NCBI GenBank assembly: GCA_014796735.1
Contig: JAAVIG010000010.1
Location: 1-7,312, forward strand
DNA: 7,312 bases
DNA from: Oscillospiraceae bacterium
Lineage (GTDB): Bacteria > Bacillota > Clostridia > Oscillospirales > Ruminococcaceae
Direction: 5' to 3'
Below, piece by piece: positions 7,021 to 7,312 of this stretch (positions are counted from its first letter, which is position 1; each line of letters starts with the position of its first letter). The notes under the pieces were generated by a model. The model worked only from the letters and a program-made list of their open reading frames with translations, was not told the DNA's origin and searched no databases. A program made the position numbers and the translations under genes.

Positions 7021-7183
7021 CTTAAGGTAACAGAGAGCAAGCTTTGTTGCCGCCGCATCCATGCGGCGGTTGGGGCTTGCTCCCGACGGCATCCTGCCGT
7101 CCCAAAGGGGGCGAGAGGGGGGAACTGCAAACCCATCAAAGCGGGGATTTCCCCCCTCTCTCCCCCTTAGGTTTCACCTTAAG
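7021..7183. repeat. GC-rich multi-hairpin intergenic element
   Basis: Several nested inverted repeats: outer CTTAAGGT (7021-7028) / ACCTTAAG (7176-7183); inside it GAGCAAGC (7035-7042) / GCTTGCTC (7075-7082) enclosing CCGCCGCAT (7050-7058) / ATGCGGCGG (7061-7069); GACGGCA (7085-7091) / TGCCGTC (7095-7101); and a G-rich arm 7105-7124 pairing with a C-rich arm 7149-7168 at 19 of 20 positions. The result is one outer stem around three hairpins. The pattern resembles dispersed palindromic intergenic repeats I associate with gut Clostridia (CCCAAAGGGGG cores), but that is recollection. A structured RNA is the alternative. Small frames here (7044-7274, 7061-7246, and 6957-7139 on the minus strand) are low-complexity and not believed. 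Confidence 0.5.
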
Positions 7184-7312
7184 AATCCTTTCCTTATCCC
7201 CCTCACACCCCCTTTTCCCCGCTTTGGAGGTTGGCGCGGTTTGTAAGTGGTTGCTAGGTTGCTCTTTTTCCTAAAAGCTATGTGGCGATAGTCCCTTAGG
7301 GAAGTGTGGGTG
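7184..7312. other. Gene-free tail of window
   Basis: No gene seen. CCCCGCTTTG (7217-7226) is complementary to CAAAGCGGGG (7137-7146) and CCCCCTTT (7208-7215) to AAAGGGGG (7104-7111), so the structured element before it may extend to about 7226. A short TCCC/GGGA hairpin (7292-7302) lies near the end. The region probably continues beyond the window. Confidence 0.4.

Noticed and set aside
7105..7168. G-quadruplex from the G-runs near 7107-7122
   Set aside because: Only two long G-runs plus a distant G4 are present, while the G-rich arm has a nearly perfect C-rich partner, so duplex hairpin formation is the simpler reading.
7044..7274. Small + strand frames of 76 and 61 aa in the 3' region
   Set aside because: They consist of translated inverted repeats and poly-G/poly-C tracts, with no convincing ribosome binding site or domain.

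Overview
The window carries a two-gene glutamate synthase (GOGAT) operon on the + strand: gltB, the large FMN/3Fe-4S subunit (624-5207, 1527 aa), then gltD, the small NADPH/FAD subunit (5316-6800, 494 aa). Both look intact. Together they would convert 2-oxoglutarate + glutamine + NADPH to two glutamates, the assimilation step that works with glutamine synthetase. The protein style (clostridial-type GltB, and a GltD with the long CGVPFCQSGMVIGGMASGC insert), strong purine-rich ribosome binding sites, and a very AT-rich upstream region beside moderate-GC genes suggest a Bacillota genome, probably a gut-type Clostridia. This taxonomic call is inference from sequence style only; no 16S or other marker is present.

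Layout. 1-117: two related AT-rich hairpins in tandem, about 60 nt apart, whose arms differ by compensatory changes. 118-342: AT-rich, no gene seen. 343-366: a perfect 10-bp palindrome overlapping the -35 of a good sigma-A-type promoter (363-391). 392-623: a leader of about 225 nt holding a small hairpin, a large GC-rich folded element closed by a long stem (450-588), and a hairpin just before the gltB ribosome binding site. 624-5207: gltB. 5208-5315: a 108-nt intercistronic spacer with three successive hairpins, the last covering part of the gltD ribosome binding site. 5316-6800: gltD. 6801-7312: no convincing gene; three copies of a 15-nt motif spaced exactly 59 nt apart, then a GC-rich, multiply self-complementary element (about 7021-7226) that looks like an intergenic repeat or structured element.

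The protein-coding content is ordinary. What deserves attention is the non-coding sequence: the gltB leader has the form of a cis-regulatory RNA that I cannot match to a known riboswitch class, and the gltB-gltD spacer is unusually structured for an operon whose two products form one complex. All foldings were done by eye, without energy calculation or homology search.
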